Of a DNA stretch of 64,000 bases, positions 1 through 9,300 are shown in pieces (the first letter of the stretch is position 1; each line of letters begins with the position of its first letter). The translations under genes were made by a program, and so were the position numbers. Source of the DNA: Gilliamella apis (lineage in GTDB: Bacteria > Pseudomonadota > Gammaproteobacteria > Enterobacterales > Orbaceae); the NCBI RefSeq assembly GCF_030758615.1, contig NZ_CP132381.1:2604001-2668000 (forward strand), given 5' to 3'. A model generated the notes under the pieces. It was not told the origin of the DNA and ran no database searches. It saw nothing but the letters and a program-made list of their open reading frames with translations.

Positions 1-1
1 T

Positions 2-661
2 TCCCGTGTTTCTGGGGTTTACCTTTCAATAATTACACAAGCACTCACCTTTGCATTAATGCTAGCTTTTCAACTCAATGAGATGGGATTTGGGGGTGAT
101 AATGGTCTGACTAACTTTAAATATTTATTAGGTTTTTCAATCACCACTAACGGAATGCGGATAACATTATTACTTATCACGTTAATGGCTGTCATTATTA
201 GTTATCTGATATGTTATCAATTAATCAAAAGTAAATTGGGTAAAGTAATTATTGCTATTCGAGATGCAGAACCACGCATTAGGTTTGTTGGATATCGAGT
301 TGAAAATATCAAATTAGCTGTTTTTACGTTTTCAGCCGTATTAGCTGGTATTGCAGGAGCGTTATATGTGCCACAAGTAGGAATTATCACACCTATTGAA
401 TTTTTACCTTTAAATTCAATCGAAATTGTCGTTTGGGTTGCAGTCGGCGGACGAGCGACTTTATATGGCGCTATTGTTGGTGCATTTTTAGTTAATTATT
501 GCAAATCACTTTTCACCGTATGGTTCCCTGACCAATGGCTATTTGCTTTAGGCCTTCTGTTTGTATTAGTTACTTTATTTCTTCCAAAAGGTATTGTTGG
601 TTTAATCAATCTAACTATATCTAAAAAATACAAACTAAAACAATTGGAGGCAAATATATGA
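2..661 (+). CDS. urtC: Urea ABC transporter permease UrtC (5' end cut by window)
   Basis: Inner-membrane permease of the five-component urea importer UrtABCDE, branched-chain amino acid transporter (LivM) type. The frame is open from base 2, reading SRVSGVYLSIITQALTF before the first internal Met at 59, so the gene starts upstream of the window. The residues MGFGGDNGLTNF and the later AEPRIRFVGY and VGGRATLYGAIVGA are typical of UrtC/LivM permeases, and several hydrophobic segments are visible. Its stop (TGA) overlaps the ATG of urtD as ATGA, so the two are translationally coupled. The adjoining urtD, urtE and urease operon support urea over amino acids as the substrate. Confidence 0.93.
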   Translation, partial: SRVSGVYLSIITQALTFALMLAFQLNEMGFGGDNGLTNFKYLLGFSITTNGMRITLLLITLMAVIISYLICYQLIKSKLGKVIIAIRDAEPRIRFVGYRVENIKLAVFTFSAVLAGIAGALYVPQVGIITPIEFLPLNSIEIVVWVAVGGRATLYGAIVGAFLVNYCKSLFTVWFPDQWLFALGLLFVLVTLFLPKGIVGLINLTISKKYKLKQLEANI

Positions 662-1518
662 ATAAAAAAAGTTTAAATAAAAAATTAAAATCTGCCTCTC
701 CTTTGCTTAAAGACTTTGAAGCACTACCACAACCAGATTTGGATACCAATAAAGGTATTATTCTTTACTTGGAAGGCATTAATGTTAGTTTTGATAACTT
801 TAAAGCGATTAATGATTTGAATCTTTATATTAAACAGGGTGAATTACGCTGCATTATTGGTCCTAATGGCGCAGGTAAAACGACAATGATGGATGTAATC
901 ACTGGTAAAACAAAACCACAAGCAGGCACAGCATGGTTTGGTCAAAAACTTAATTTATTAACTATGGATGAACCACAAATTTCCCAATCCGGCATCGGTC
1001 GCAAATTTCAAAAACCGACTGTATTCGAAGCCTTAACAGTTAATGACAATTTAATGATAGCAAATGCCGGGAAAAAAACAGTTTGGCATACTCTTCGCCA
1101 TCGAGTTAACAAGATAGAACAAGAACAAATAGATGAGATACTTCTGCTAATCGGTTTAATGGACATGCGTCATAAATATGCGGCTATTTTATCTCATGGA
1201 CAAAAACAGTGGTTGGAATTAGGAATGTTATTAATGCAAAAACCTCAACTATTATTAGTTGATGAACCTGTTGCCGGAATGACAACTCAAGAAATGGATA
1301 AAACCGCAGAATTATTAAATTCGTTAGCGGGCAAACATTCGTTAATTGTTGTTGAACATGATATGGATTTCGTCAGACAAATTGCCAAAACTGTTTCAGT
1401 ATTGCATCAAGGTTCAATATTGGCTGAAGGAAATATGGAACAAGTACAAAATAATCCTAAAGTAATTGAAGTCTATTTAGGACAATCTACTACTAGGAGG
1501 AACGTTAATGTTGCTTAA
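658..1518 (+). CDS. urtD: Urea ABC transporter ATP-binding protein UrtD
   Basis: One of the two cytoplasmic ATPases that energise urea import. Visible motifs in order are Walker A GPNGAGKTT (about residues 69-77), the signature LSHGQKQWLELG (an H variant of LSGGQ, usual for UrtD/LivG) and Walker B LLLVDEPVAGM followed by the switch EHD. The N-terminus carries about 40 extra residues before the ABC core, as is common in UrtD. At 286 residues it is slightly longer than LivG. The start overlaps urtC and the end overlaps urtE by 11 bases, so this is a compact operon. LivG is the alternative reading, but linkage to urease argues for UrtD. Confidence 0.95.
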   Translation: MNKKSLNKKLKSASPLLKDFEALPQPDLDTNKGIILYLEGINVSFDNFKAINDLNLYIKQGELRCIIGPNGAGKTTMMDVITGKTKPQAGTAWFGQKLNLLTMDEPQISQSGIGRKFQKPTVFEALTVNDNLMIANAGKKTVWHTLRHRVNKIEQEQIDEILLLIGLMDMRHKYAAILSHGQKQWLELGMLLMQKPQLLLVDEPVAGMTTQEMDKTAELLNSLAGKHSLIVVEHDMDFVRQIAKTVSVLHQGSILAEGNMEQVQNNPKVIEVYLGQSTTRRNVNVA

Positions 1519-2206
1519 ATTATCTAATGTCAATCAATTTTATGGACAAACGCACATTTTATGGGATATCGATCTGTGTTTAGCCAAAGGTAAATGTACA
1601 TGTCTAATGGGACGTAATGGCGTTGGCAAAACTACTCTAGTACAGTCTATTATGGGAAATTTAAAGATAAAAAAAGGTAATATACAATTTAATGATACCG
1701 ATATTACCCATAAATCTATCGAAACCCGCGCCTATATGGGAATAGGTTACGTTCCACAGGGTAGACAAATCTTTTCTCAACTAACTGTTGAAGAAAATCT
1801 ACGTGTTGGTTTAGCTGCTAAAAGATCCCGCTCAGCCAAAATACCTGATTTAGTTTATTCGTTATTCCCTGTATTAAAAGAGATGAAAAACCGTCGTGGC
1901 GGCGATCTATCTGGAGGACAACAACAACAATTAGCGATTGGAAGAGCTTTAGTTATTGAACCATCATTATTAATTTTAGATGAGCCAACAGAAGGTATTC
2001 AACCCAATATTGTACATGATATAGGCGATATCATTAATCGACTCAATCATGAATTAGGTTTAACTGTATTGTTAGTTGAACAAAAATTGCCTTTTATTCA
2101 GATGGTTGCTGATGATTTTTATTTACTTGACCGAGGACGAAATATCGCTAATGGCGCCTTACAACAACTAACACCAGATTTAATAAAAAATTATTTAACG
2201 GTATGA
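1508..2206 (+). CDS. urtE: Urea ABC transporter ATP-binding protein UrtE
   Basis: Second ATPase of the urea importer, LivF-like, 232 residues. Walker A is GRNGVGKTT, the signature is LSGGQQQQLAIGRAL and Walker B is [14 protein letters not shown]; the phrase TEGIQPNIV is characteristic of UrtE. A strong Shine-Dalgarno (AGGAGG, about 1495-1500) lies inside the end of urtD. The TGA stop overlaps the ATG of ureD (ATGA at 2203-2206), which directly couples urea transport to urease synthesis. Confidence 0.95.
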   Translation: MLLKLSNVNQFYGQTHILWDIDLCLAKGKCTCLMGRNGVGKTTLVQSIMGNLKIKKGNIQFNDTDITHKSIETRAYMGIGYVPQGRQIFSQLTVEENLRVGLAAKRSRSAKIPDLVYSLFPVLKEMKNRRGGDLSGGQQQQLAIGRALVIEPSLLILDEPTEGIQPNIVHDIGDIINRLNHELGLTVLLVEQKLPFIQMVADDFYLLDRGRNIANGALQQLTPDLIKNYLTV

Positions 2207-3045
2207 TTCAAAATAATACATCTCAAAAAAATGCTAATGGCTGGCTAGGTAAACTATCACTATCTTTTGCTAACCGTTTTGTAAATGGTGAACTACAGCG
2301 AACTGAGTTAGTTGATCGTCAACAACAAGGGCCTTTAACTATACAACGGCCATTCTATCCAGAAGGAAAACCTTGCCATATTTATTTACTCCATCCCCCA
2401 GGAGGGATTGTTGGAGGGGATAAACTTGAGCTGGATATTTTTTTAGATCACGATAGCCATCTATTAATGACTATGCCCGGAGCAAGTAAATTTTATCGCA
2501 GTCACGGCAATATTGCACAGCTAAAACAAAAATTTACTTTAGCGCCGAATAGTATTATGGAATGGTTACCGCAAGAAAATATTTTTTTTAATGGTACTAA
2601 TGCTAATTTAACGACTGAATTTAATTTAACGTTAAATAGTCGATTGCTTGGCTGGGAAACATTATGCTTTGGTCGACCGGTTATGCATGAAAAATTTGGA
2701 CAAGGCAATATCAAAAGCCGTTTAACAATTAATTTACCGGATGAATTAGGTCTTGAGGAGCACTTAAAAATTATTGATGGTAATTGTGCTCCTATAGGTA
2801 ATTACACATATAGTGCAACTTTATTTGCCTATCCGATTAATCTAACCATTTTACAACAAGTGCAAAAAAAACTTGAAAATAGTAGGGTTCCAATCGGTGC
2901 AACTGCTTTGGGACAATTATTAACCGTTCGCTTGCTAGCAAATGATAACCAAATTTGCCAACAATATTTACACCAATTATGGGCATTATTGCGTCCGTTA
3001 ATTATCAATTTACCCGCATGTCCACCTCGAATTTGGGCAACCTAA
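2203..3045 (+). CDS. ureD: Urease accessory protein UreD
   Basis: UreD (UreH) is the scaffold that, with UreF and UreG, loads nickel into apo-urease. The protein has the family hallmarks LLHPPGGIVGGDKL near residue 63, PGASKFYRSHG near 92 and PQENIFFNG near 125, and ends with PPRIWAT as UreD proteins commonly do. At 280 residues it has family length. It overlaps urtE by four bases and precedes ureA by about 33 bases. No internal defects are visible. Confidence 0.95.
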   Translation: MIQNNTSQKNANGWLGKLSLSFANRFVNGELQRTELVDRQQQGPLTIQRPFYPEGKPCHIYLLHPPGGIVGGDKLELDIFLDHDSHLLMTMPGASKFYRSHGNIAQLKQKFTLAPNSIMEWLPQENIFFNGTNANLTTEFNLTLNSRLLGWETLCFGRPVMHEKFGQGNIKSRLTINLPDELGLEEHLKIIDGNCAPIGNYTYSATLFAYPINLTILQQVQKKLENSRVPIGATALGQLLTVRLLANDNQICQQYLHQLWALLRPLIINLPACPPRIWAT

Positions 3046-3078
3046 CTTATTTATTATATATGCAATGAGAAAATAACG

Positions 3079-3381
3079 ATGAAACTAACTCCGAGAGAAA
3101 AAGACAAATTATTACTATTTACAGCAGCATTGGTCGCCGAAAGGCGAAAAGCGCGAGGGGTAAAATTAAATTATCCTGAATCAATAGCACTAATTAGTGC
3201 CGCAATTTTAGAAGGTGCTAGAGATGGTTTAACCGTTACTGAATTAATGAATCTAGGACGAAAAGTCTTAACGCGTAACGACGTAATGGAGGGAATTGCC
3301 GATATGATCCAAGATGTTCAGGTTGAAGCAACATTTCCTGATGGGACTAAATTAGTGACTGTTCATAATCCTATTATTTAA
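3079..3381 (+). CDS. ureA: Urease gamma subunit UreA
   Basis: Smallest structural subunit of urease (urea + H2O to ammonia and carbamate). All 100 residues match the bacterial gamma subunit: [16 protein letters not shown] at the start, [18 protein letters not shown], and the C-terminal [15 protein letters not shown]. It is a separate gene followed 12 bases later by ureB, the usual three-gene enterobacterial arrangement, not the fused Helicobacter form. Confidence 0.97.
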   Translation: MKLTPREKDKLLLFTAALVAERRKARGVKLNYPESIALISAAILEGARDGLTVTELMNLGRKVLTRNDVMEGIADMIQDVQVEATFPDGTKLVTVHNPII

Positions 3382-3393
3382 AAGGTAAATTAT

Positions 3394-3723
3394 ATGATTC
3401 CAGGCCAAGTGATTGTACAAGCAGGTAATATTGAATTAAATAAAAATCGCAAAACCATTCAAATAACGGTTGCTAATCATAGTGATAGACCTATTCAAAT
3501 AGGCTCTCATTATCATTTTTTCGAGGTTAATCAAGCCTTAAAATTTGAGCGAGCCAAAAGTTATGGATTTCGCTTAGATATTGCCGCCGGTACAGCTGTA
3601 CGGTTTGAGCCCGGGCAAAGCCGTACTGTAGTGTTAGTTGAACTAGCTGGTAAAAGGCAAGTGTATGGATTCCAAGGTGCTGTAATGGGTGCATTAGATA
3701 ATAAAGGAATTGAAAATGAGTAA
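3394..3723 (+). CDS. ureB: Urease beta subunit UreB
   Basis: Second structural subunit, 109 residues, which packs against UreC. Diagnostic segments are [34 protein letters not shown] and the closing [22 protein letters not shown]. The start has a plausible AAGG about ten bases upstream. Its last codons overlap the ATG of ureC by eight bases, so ureB and ureC are translationally linked. Confidence 0.97.
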   Translation: MIPGQVIVQAGNIELNKNRKTIQITVANHSDRPIQIGSHYHFFEVNQALKFERAKSYGFRLDIAAGTAVRFEPGQSRTVVLVELAGKRQVYGFQGAVMGALDNKGIENE

Positions 3724-5419
3724 TATTTCTAGACAAGCGTATGCAGAAATGTTTGGCCCAACCACCGGAGATAAAGTTCGCTTAGCCGACACCGAGTTAT
3801 GGATACAAGTTGAGCAAGATTTCACTACTTATGGTGAAGAGGTTAAATTTGGTGGTGGAAAAGTAATCCGTGATGGTATGGGGCAAAGCCAATTATGTGC
3901 AGATTTGGTTGCCGATGTTGTAATAACCAATGCTTTAATCATTGATCATTGGGGAATTGTTAAAGCTGATATTGGTATTAAAAATGGACGTATTTTAGCT
4001 ATTGGTAAAGCGGGAAATCCCGATATACAACCAGATATAACCATCGCTATTGGTGCTAGCACTGAAATTATTGCTGGCGAAAATAGCATTGTTACAGCAG
4101 GCGGAATTGACTCTCATATCCATTTCATTTGCCCACAACAAGCTGAAGAGGCTATATGTTCAGGAATAACTACATTTATAGGTGGTGGTACCGGCCCAGC
4201 AACGGGAACAAACGCAACCACGTGTACACCAGGTAAGTGGTATATCGAAAAAATGTTACAAGCTTGTGATAATTTACCTGTAAATGTTGGGTTATTAGCT
4301 AAAGGGAATTGCAGTGTTATTGAGCCATTAATCGAACAAGTCAATGCCGGCGCTATTGGCTTAAAATTACATGAAGATTGGGGCTCAACACCACAAGCAA
4401 TAAGTAATTGCCTTGATGTAGCCGATAAGATGGATGTACAGGTAGCTATTCATACCGATACTTTAAATGAATCTGGCTTTGTAGAAGACACTCTCGCTGC
4501 CATTGGAGAGCGAACCATTCACACTTATCATACGGAAGGCGCAGGAGGCGGCCATGCCCCCGATATTATAAAAGCTTGTGGTTACGCTAATATTTTACCT
4601 TCCTCCACAAATCCTACTCGCCCTTATACTATCAATACTATTGATGAACATTTAGATATGTTGATGGTTTGTCATCACTTAGATGCTGGAATTGCAGAAG
4701 ATGTTGCTTTTGCCGAATCAAGGATACGCAGAGAAACTATTGCTGCCGAAGACATATTACATGATTTAGGCGCATTTTCTATGATTTCATCAGACTCTCA
4801 GGCCATGGGACGAGTGGGAGAGGTTATCATAAGAACATGGCAAACTGCTCATAAAATGAAAACGCAACGTGGCCCATTATATCCAGATAATCAACAGAAT
4901 GATAATTTTAGAGTTAAACGTTATCTAGCTAAATACACTATAAATCCAGCGATTACCCATGGTATAAGCCATGAAGTAGGTTCTATTGAAGTAGGAAAAT
5001 TAGCCGATTTAGTCATTTGGCAACCTGCTTTTTTTGGCATAAAACCAAGTTTAATTATTAAAGCGGGAATGATTGCTTACGCCGAAATGGGTGATGTTAA
5101 TGCATCAATTCCCACACCACAACCCGTACACTATCGCCCTATGTTTGCTAGCTTAGGAAAAGCAGGTTTTTTATCTAGAATGACATTTATTTCACAAACA
5201 GCTGCCGATTTAAATGTAGCAAAAAACTTGGGATTAAAAAGTTTGATTGGTGTGGCAAAAAATTGCCGTCAGATTAAAAAACAAGACATGATCCATAACT
5301 CATGGCAACCCAATATTGAAGTGGATGCCCAAACCTATGAAGTAAAGGCCGATAACAATCTATTGAGTTGTGAAGCTGCATCTATCTTACCAATGGCACA
5401 GAGATACTTTTTATTTTAA
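3716..5419 (+). CDS. ureC: Urease alpha subunit UreC (catalytic)
   Basis: Catalytic nickel subunit, 567 residues from the ATG at 3716. A TTG six bases upstream is in frame, but the ATG has AAAGGA at the right spacing and gives the normal MSN start. All metal and active-site residues are present at the Klebsiella numbering: His134 and His136 (DSHIHF), the carbamylated Lys217 and His219 (LKLHEDWG), His246 (HTDTLNESG), His272 ([13 protein letters not shown]), the flap Cys319-His320 and Asp360 ([12 protein letters not shown]). The enzyme should therefore be active once nickel is loaded. It is cytosolic and assembles with UreA and UreB. Confidence 0.98.
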   Translation: MSNISRQAYAEMFGPTTGDKVRLADTELWIQVEQDFTTYGEEVKFGGGKVIRDGMGQSQLCADLVADVVITNALIIDHWGIVKADIGIKNGRILAIGKAGNPDIQPDITIAIGASTEIIAGENSIVTAGGIDSHIHFICPQQAEEAICSGITTFIGGGTGPATGTNATTCTPGKWYIEKMLQACDNLPVNVGLLAKGNCSVIEPLIEQVNAGAIGLKLHEDWGSTPQAISNCLDVADKMDVQVAIHTDTLNESGFVEDTLAAIGERTIHTYHTEGAGGGHAPDIIKACGYANILPSSTNPTRPYTINTIDEHLDMLMVCHHLDAGIAEDVAFAESRIRRETIAAEDILHDLGAFSMISSDSQAMGRVGEVIIRTWQTAHKMKTQRGPLYPDNQQNDNFRVKRYLAKYTINPAITHGISHEVGSIEVGKLADLVIWQPAFFGIKPSLIIKAGMIAYAEMGDVNASIPTPQPVHYRPMFASLGKAGFLSRMTFISQTAADLNVAKNLGLKSLIGVAKNCRQIKKQDMIHNSWQPNIEVDAQTYEVKADNNLLSCEAASILPMAQRYFLF

Positions 5420-5439
5420 TAAATTGAGAACATAACATC

Positions 5440-5907
5440 ATGATAATTTTAACAAAGATACTTACTAAACCATTAACAAAAACACAACTACAGTCTGTCA
5501 AATACTGTACTAAATTAGATATTGATAGCCGAATAAAAAGCCGCAGCAAAATAGTGCTTAATAGTGGTCAGGAAGCCGGTGTTATATTACCTAGAGGTTT
5601 ATTAATTCGCGGTGGTGATTATCTTGCAACAGAGGATGAATCAATAATTATTGAAGTATTGGCTGCAAACGAAAATGTATCCACAGCCTACTGCAATGAT
5701 AAATTGTTGTTAGCCAGAGCATGTTATCATTTAGGTAATCGTCATGTTCCATTACAAATTGCTACAGACTTTGTTCGTTATCAACATGATCATGTGTTGG
5801 ATGAAATGCTAACACAATTAGGAATTAAAGTACTGGTTGAACAAGCTCCATTTGAACCGGAAGCTGGAGCTTATCAAAGTAGTGCTATTGGCCACCATCA
5901 TCATTAA
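5440..5907 (+). CDS. ureE: Urease accessory protein UreE (nickel metallochaperone)
   Basis: UreE brings Ni(II) to the UreD/F/G complex. The N-terminal peptide-binding domain includes LPRGLLIRGGDYLATED. The C-terminal metal-binding domain has the conserved YHLGNRHVPLQI with its interface histidine, followed by LGIKVLVEQAPFEPEAGAY. The chain of 155 residues ends in only four histidines, far fewer than the long His tail of Klebsiella UreE, so nickel storage is probably modest. It lies 20 bases after ureC and 10 bases before ureF. Confidence 0.95.
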   Translation: MIILTKILTKPLTKTQLQSVKYCTKLDIDSRIKSRSKIVLNSGQEAGVILPRGLLIRGGDYLATEDESIIIEVLAANENVSTAYCNDKLLLARACYHLGNRHVPLQIATDFVRYQHDHVLDEMLTQLGIKVLVEQAPFEPEAGAYQSSAIGHHHH

Positions 5908-5917
5908 GATAAAAAAC

Positions 5918-6577
5918 ATGCTGCAATATTTACGTAACTTACAATTAGCCAGTGCAAATTTACCTGTTGGGGGATTCACCTATTCTCAAGGATTAGAATG
6001 GGCAGTTGAAGCCAAATGGGTAACTAATCAAATCGAAACCAAAGATTGGCTAATACAGCAAATGTATAGCACATTGCGCTTTTGTGACTTACCTATTTTG
6101 GCTCGACTACATCAATGTACTATTAACCAAGATGAACAAGGTTTTAGTTATTGGACTAGAAATTTACTACGTCAACGAGAAACAAGTGAATTAAGACTTG
6201 AAGAACAGCAACGAGGAAAAGCCTTTTTTCGATTCCTAGAAGGATTAGGGTTTATTCATCCATGGCAAAATTTATTAATACAATCACAAGTTGCCGGATT
6301 TGCTTGGTATGGTGCGACAAATAAAATGTCGTTAGAAGATATACAAATAAGCTGGAGTTACAGTTGGCTCGAAAGCAACATTATGGCGGCAATCAAATTA
6401 GTACCTTTAGGACAGCAAGCAGGACAACAGCTGATTTATCAATTATCAACATTATTACCTTCAATTATTAAGCAAGCAAATGATGTTAAAGATGATGATA
6501 TTGGCGCAGGATCGCCTTTAGTAGCTATTGCCAGTAGTTGTCACGAAACACAGTACTCAAGACTGTTTCGATCATAA
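5918..6577 (+). CDS. ureF: Urease accessory protein UreF
   Basis: UreF belongs to the UreD-UreF-UreG activation complex and controls the UreG GTPase. The ATG at 5918 gives the family start MLQYLRNLQLASANLPVGGF; an in-frame TTG at 5837 lies inside ureE and would add a basic stretch that UreF proteins lack. Other family marks are YSQGLEWAVE, LLRQRETSELR and the C-terminal region rich in alpha helices. The length of 219 residues is normal. It sits ten bases after ureE. Confidence 0.94.
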   Translation: MLQYLRNLQLASANLPVGGFTYSQGLEWAVEAKWVTNQIETKDWLIQQMYSTLRFCDLPILARLHQCTINQDEQGFSYWTRNLLRQRETSELRLEEQQRGKAFFRFLEGLGFIHPWQNLLIQSQVAGFAWYGATNKMSLEDIQISWSYSWLESNIMAAIKLVPLGQQAGQQLIYQLSTLLPSIIKQANDVKDDDIGAGSPLVAIASSCHETQYSRLFRS

Positions 6578-6615
6578 ATTAAGCTCATAAAATTATAGAA
6601 AAAAGAGAAGAGAAT

Positions 6616-7233
6616 ATGAATACCATTACACATACACCGCTAAGAATTGGAGTTGGCGGACCGGTAGGTTCAGGAAAAACGGCCCTACTTGAAATGCTAT
6701 GTAAAACAATGCGCAACAAATATCAATTAGCCGTTGTCACTAACGACATTTATACAAAAGAAGATCAGCGAATATTAACCGATGCAAAAGCATTAGATCC
6801 CGAACGTATTGTTGGTGTTGAAACTGGTGGTTGCCCACATACAGCAATTCGCGAAGATGCATCAATGAATTTAGCTGCAGTTGAGGGATTAATGGAAATG
6901 TTTCCACATCTAGATATTATTTTTATCGAAAGTGGAGGAGACAATCTTAGTGCAACTTTTAGTCCTGAATTGGCCGATCTGACTATCTATGTCATTGATG
7001 TTGCTGAAGGAGAAAAAATTCCACGAAAAGGAGGTCCTGGTATAACTAAATCAGACTTTTTAGTCATTAATAAAATTGATCTCGCACCGTATGTCGGTGC
7101 TTCTTTAGCAGTGATGGAATCTGATACCAATAAAATGCGCATTGATAAACCATGGGCATTTACTAATTTACGGACGAAACAAGGATTAGATAAAGTCATT
7201 GAATTTATTGAAACCAATGGTTTATTTAAATAA
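6616..7233 (+). CDS. ureG: Urease accessory GTPase UreG
   Basis: SIMIBI-class GTPase that supplies GTP energy and nickel during urease maturation. The P-loop [10 protein letters not shown] lies near residue 14, the metal-binding Cys-Pro-His in [13 protein letters not shown] near 73, the [17 protein letters not shown] segment near 103, and the guanine-specificity motif NKIDLAP near 151. It has family length (205 residues) and is preceded by AAAAGAGAAGAG. This is the last gene of the urease operon and is followed by a hairpin. Confidence 0.97.
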   Translation: MNTITHTPLRIGVGGPVGSGKTALLEMLCKTMRNKYQLAVVTNDIYTKEDQRILTDAKALDPERIVGVETGGCPHTAIREDASMNLAAVEGLMEMFPHLDIIFIESGGDNLSATFSPELADLTIYVIDVAEGEKIPRKGGPGITKSDFLVINKIDLAPYVGASLAVMESDTNKMRIDKPWAFTNLRTKQGLDKVIEFIETNGLFK

Positions 7234-7243
7234 GTTTATCACA

Positions 7244-7277
7244 TTCCCAACATTATCCAGATAAATAATGTTGGGGA
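7244..7277 (+). terminator. Hairpin after ureG, probable end of the urease operon
   Basis: An 11-base perfect stem, CCCAACATTAT at 7246-7256 pairing with 7265-7275, encloses an eight-base loop and can be extended by two weaker pairs. No T-run follows, so it may only stabilise the 3' end or act with Rho. It lies 10 bases after the ureG stop. Confidence 0.5.
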
Positions 7278-7354
7278 AGTTAAGAACCAAGCATAAACAT
7301 TTAACCTAGCAATTAATAAGCTTAAATTAAATTGTTAATAACAAGTTAATGTAA

Positions 7355-7672
7355 TTATTTTTCTTTATGTTGAAGACGCTTTAATTCTTCATCAATAAAA
7401 TATTTCACTAAATTAGCATACAATTCTTTAATGATATCACCATCGAGACCTAACTCATCAGCCCAAAGCTTACGTTGCTCAAGCATACTATTAAAACGTT
7501 CTTTAGCTTGAACATCGATAGCATTTTTTTTGAACTGACTGGCGGCTTTAACATAGTCAAAACGAGTTGCTAGTAATTGAATTACTAGATGATCGATATT
7601 ATCAATTTCCGCGCGAATATCATTCATATCACGACATTCATTGGCTAAGACATTTGGATGGTATTGAAACAT
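7355..7672 (-). CDS. PchB/chorismate mutase-like protein (AroQ fold)
   Basis: A 105-residue all-helical protein of the AroQ chorismate mutase superfamily. It reads most like isochorismate pyruvate lyase PchB of pyochelin/salicylate synthesis: DIRAEIDNIDHLVIQLLATR, then FDYVKAASQFKKN, then KERFNSMLEQRKLWAD. The PchB active-site positions Arg14, Arg31 and Lys42 have counterparts here in DIRAEID, ATRFDYVKA and QFKKN. No salicylate or siderophore synthesis genes adjoin it, so the reaction could be either lyase or mutase. The gene stands alone between the urease operon and the island boundary, and no strong ribosome binding site is visible. Confidence 0.75.
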   Translation of the reverse strand: MFQYHPNVLANECRDMNDIRAEIDNIDHLVIQLLATRFDYVKAASQFKKNAIDVQAKERFNSMLEQRKLWADELGLDGDIIKELYANLVKYFIDEELKRLQHKEK

Positions 7673-7751
7673 ATAGTGTGGCCGATAATTGATAGTTTTG
7701 CTATCTTAGCACTGTATAAATATTGCTAAAAGAATTTAAATTGCCAAATTT

Positions 7752-7770
7752 GGAATTGGTGAGCCAAGGG
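7752..7770. repeat. Left attachment-site copy (att) of the tRNA-Ala island
   Basis: The stretch gaattggtgagccaaggg (starting at 7753) matches the tRNA-Ala 3' end and its flank, gaattggtggagccaaggg at 17680-17698, except for one missing G. Tyrosine integrases of the P4 family recombine at tRNA 3' ends and leave such a copy at the far end of the element. The integrase relic next to tRNA-Ala has the matching orientation. Confidence 0.7.
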
Positions 7771-7832
7771 AAACTAAACAACCCAATAAAAAACCTTATT
7801 AGTACTATATTTTTATTTTTAACAAACTCAAT

Positions 7833-8109
7833 CGTATACCTAAAACGAAAAGTGACCGCTAAAATTGGGTATTTTTAGTACTCACTTATTTTGGATTTAA
7901 AGTTGATTTTTCGCGGATGTAAAAATCTGTCCAAAGAGGCTGTACCCAAATTTGAGTGTTAAAGAAATTACCCCCTCCATTAAAATAAAATTTTATAAAA
8001 AACTGTCCATACTATACATGATTTTTTATAAGCCTTATTGTATAAGGGTTTGTGCTATGTATAGTCTACATTTTAACTCTGCATAACTCTACATTTTTAC
8101 TGTACATAA
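7833..8109. repeat. Long direct repeat, copy A (iteron-bearing)
   Basis: About 260 bases, from 7848, are repeated at 13231-13490 with clear similarity throughout. The right half holds repeated 8-mers of form CTNTACAT: 8003, 8012, 8064, 8077, 8087 and 8100 on the plus strand (some with one mismatch), and 8057-8064 inverted. The left edge carries cgtatacctaaaa (7833-7845), identical to 17551-17563 in front of the integrase. There is no open frame. The layout resembles a replication-origin iteron array of a satellite element, which is inference. Confidence 0.75.
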
Positions 8110-8187
8110 AAACAACGAACCTTTTTCCTATAACTTAATTATTGTTATACTTTTTAAGCATAAAAAATAGTTGTATGTGAGGTCATT

Positions 8188-9069
8188 TTGGATATTAAAG
8201 TATTACGTTATTTTTTAGCTCTTGCTAGAGCGGAAAGTATCACTGCGGCTGCTGAGTATTTACATCTGACTCAGCCAACATTATCTCGTCAACTGGCTGA
8301 ATTAGAGCAAGAATTGGGTAACACCTTATTTATTCGAGGCAGTCGTAAAATTACCTTAACCGATGAAGGTATGCGTTTACGCAAACGTGCTGAAGAAATT
8401 TTAGAATTAGTGCAAAAAACTGAATTAGAGTTTCAAACCTCAGCTGAGGAAATCAGTGGCAATATCTATATTGGTTGTGGTGAAACCCATGCCATGGGAT
8501 TAATTGCTGAGGTTGTTAAAGCATTACAACACGACTATCCGCAAATTCATGTGCATATTTATAGTGGTGATGCTGATGAAGTAACAGAACGTCTCGATAA
8601 AGGCTTGCTCGATTTTGGATTATTAATTGGTGTGGAAAATATCAGCAAATATGAGTCGTTGCTATTACCGGAAAAAGATACTTGGGGAGTGTTAATGCGT
8701 AAAGATAGTCCACTTGCACATCAAGATGTGATTAGACCTAGCGATTTATGGAACTTGCCACTTATTATCTCTAAACAGAAAGAAGTCGATAACCGAATTA
8801 CGCGCTGGTTAAAACGTGATTTAGATAAACTCAATGTAATTGGCTCATATAACCTACTTTACAATGCCTCACTTATGGTCGAAAAAAATATGGGTTATGC
8901 ATTAAGTATTGATAAGCTGATTAACACGACAGGTAATAGTCATCTTTGTTTTAAACCTTTAGAGCCACAATTAATGGTTGATATTCACTTAGTTTGGAAA
9001 CGTTATCAAATTTTTTCAAAAGCAGCTGAAATCTGTTTACAGCGAATGAAACGGGCTTTTTCTCAATAA
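8188..9069 (+). CDS. LysR-family transcriptional regulator
   Basis: 293 residues. The N-terminal winged helix-turn-helix (residues 1-60) reads MDIKVLRYFLALARAESITA followed by AAEYLHLTQPTLSRQLAELE, and the rest is a periplasmic-binding-like effector domain. The start is TTG at 8188 with GAGG five bases upstream; this matches the family's usual first residues exactly. It is followed in the same direction by a NepI-like exporter, a secreted esterase and a cyclophilin-fold gene, so it may control them. The inducer cannot be told from the sequence. It is cargo of the tRNA-Ala island, directly after repeat copy A. Confidence 0.9.
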   Translation: MDIKVLRYFLALARAESITAAAEYLHLTQPTLSRQLAELEQELGNTLFIRGSRKITLTDEGMRLRKRAEEILELVQKTELEFQTSAEEISGNIYIGCGETHAMGLIAEVVKALQHDYPQIHVHIYSGDADEVTERLDKGLLDFGLLIGVENISKYESLLLPEKDTWGVLMRKDSPLAHQDVIRPSDLWNLPLIISKQKEVDNRITRWLKRDLDKLNVIGSYNLLYNASLMVEKNMGYALSIDKLINTTGNSHLCFKPLEPQLMVDIHLVWKRYQIFSKAAEICLQRMKRAFSQ

Positions 9070-9300
9070 ATTCCTCTGAATATAGAAGTGAGCAAAATGA
9101 TCCTCCTATTTTGCTGGGCTTATTCTTATGACTTCTTTTTATTGATATTAATGACATTAAATACAGTTTATACCCATGCTTTTAAGGCATAAATAACCAT
9201 AAAATATAAGTAATTTACATATATTTAGCTGCTATTTAGACTATGACCCATTCCACAACTATTCAATTCATTCGTCTTTAATATAATAATGGGATTAACC

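Larger units (their letters stand above)
7673..8187. other. Intergenic region holding the island's left end
   Basis: 515 bases without a gene. It contains the tRNA-Ala-derived att copy (7752-7770), an integrase-arm-like motif (7833-7845) and the first long iteron-bearing repeat (about 7848-8109). The last 80 bases carry the leader and ribosome binding site of the LysR gene. Confidence 0.8.

Noticed and set aside
5837..5917. TTG at 5837 as the start of ureF
   Set aside because: It lies inside ureE, adds a basic stretch foreign to UreF, and the ATG at 5918 gives the family N-terminus.
7848..8109. CRISPR-like array from the repeated 8-mers
   Set aside because: The units are too short and too irregularly spaced, and there are no cas genes.
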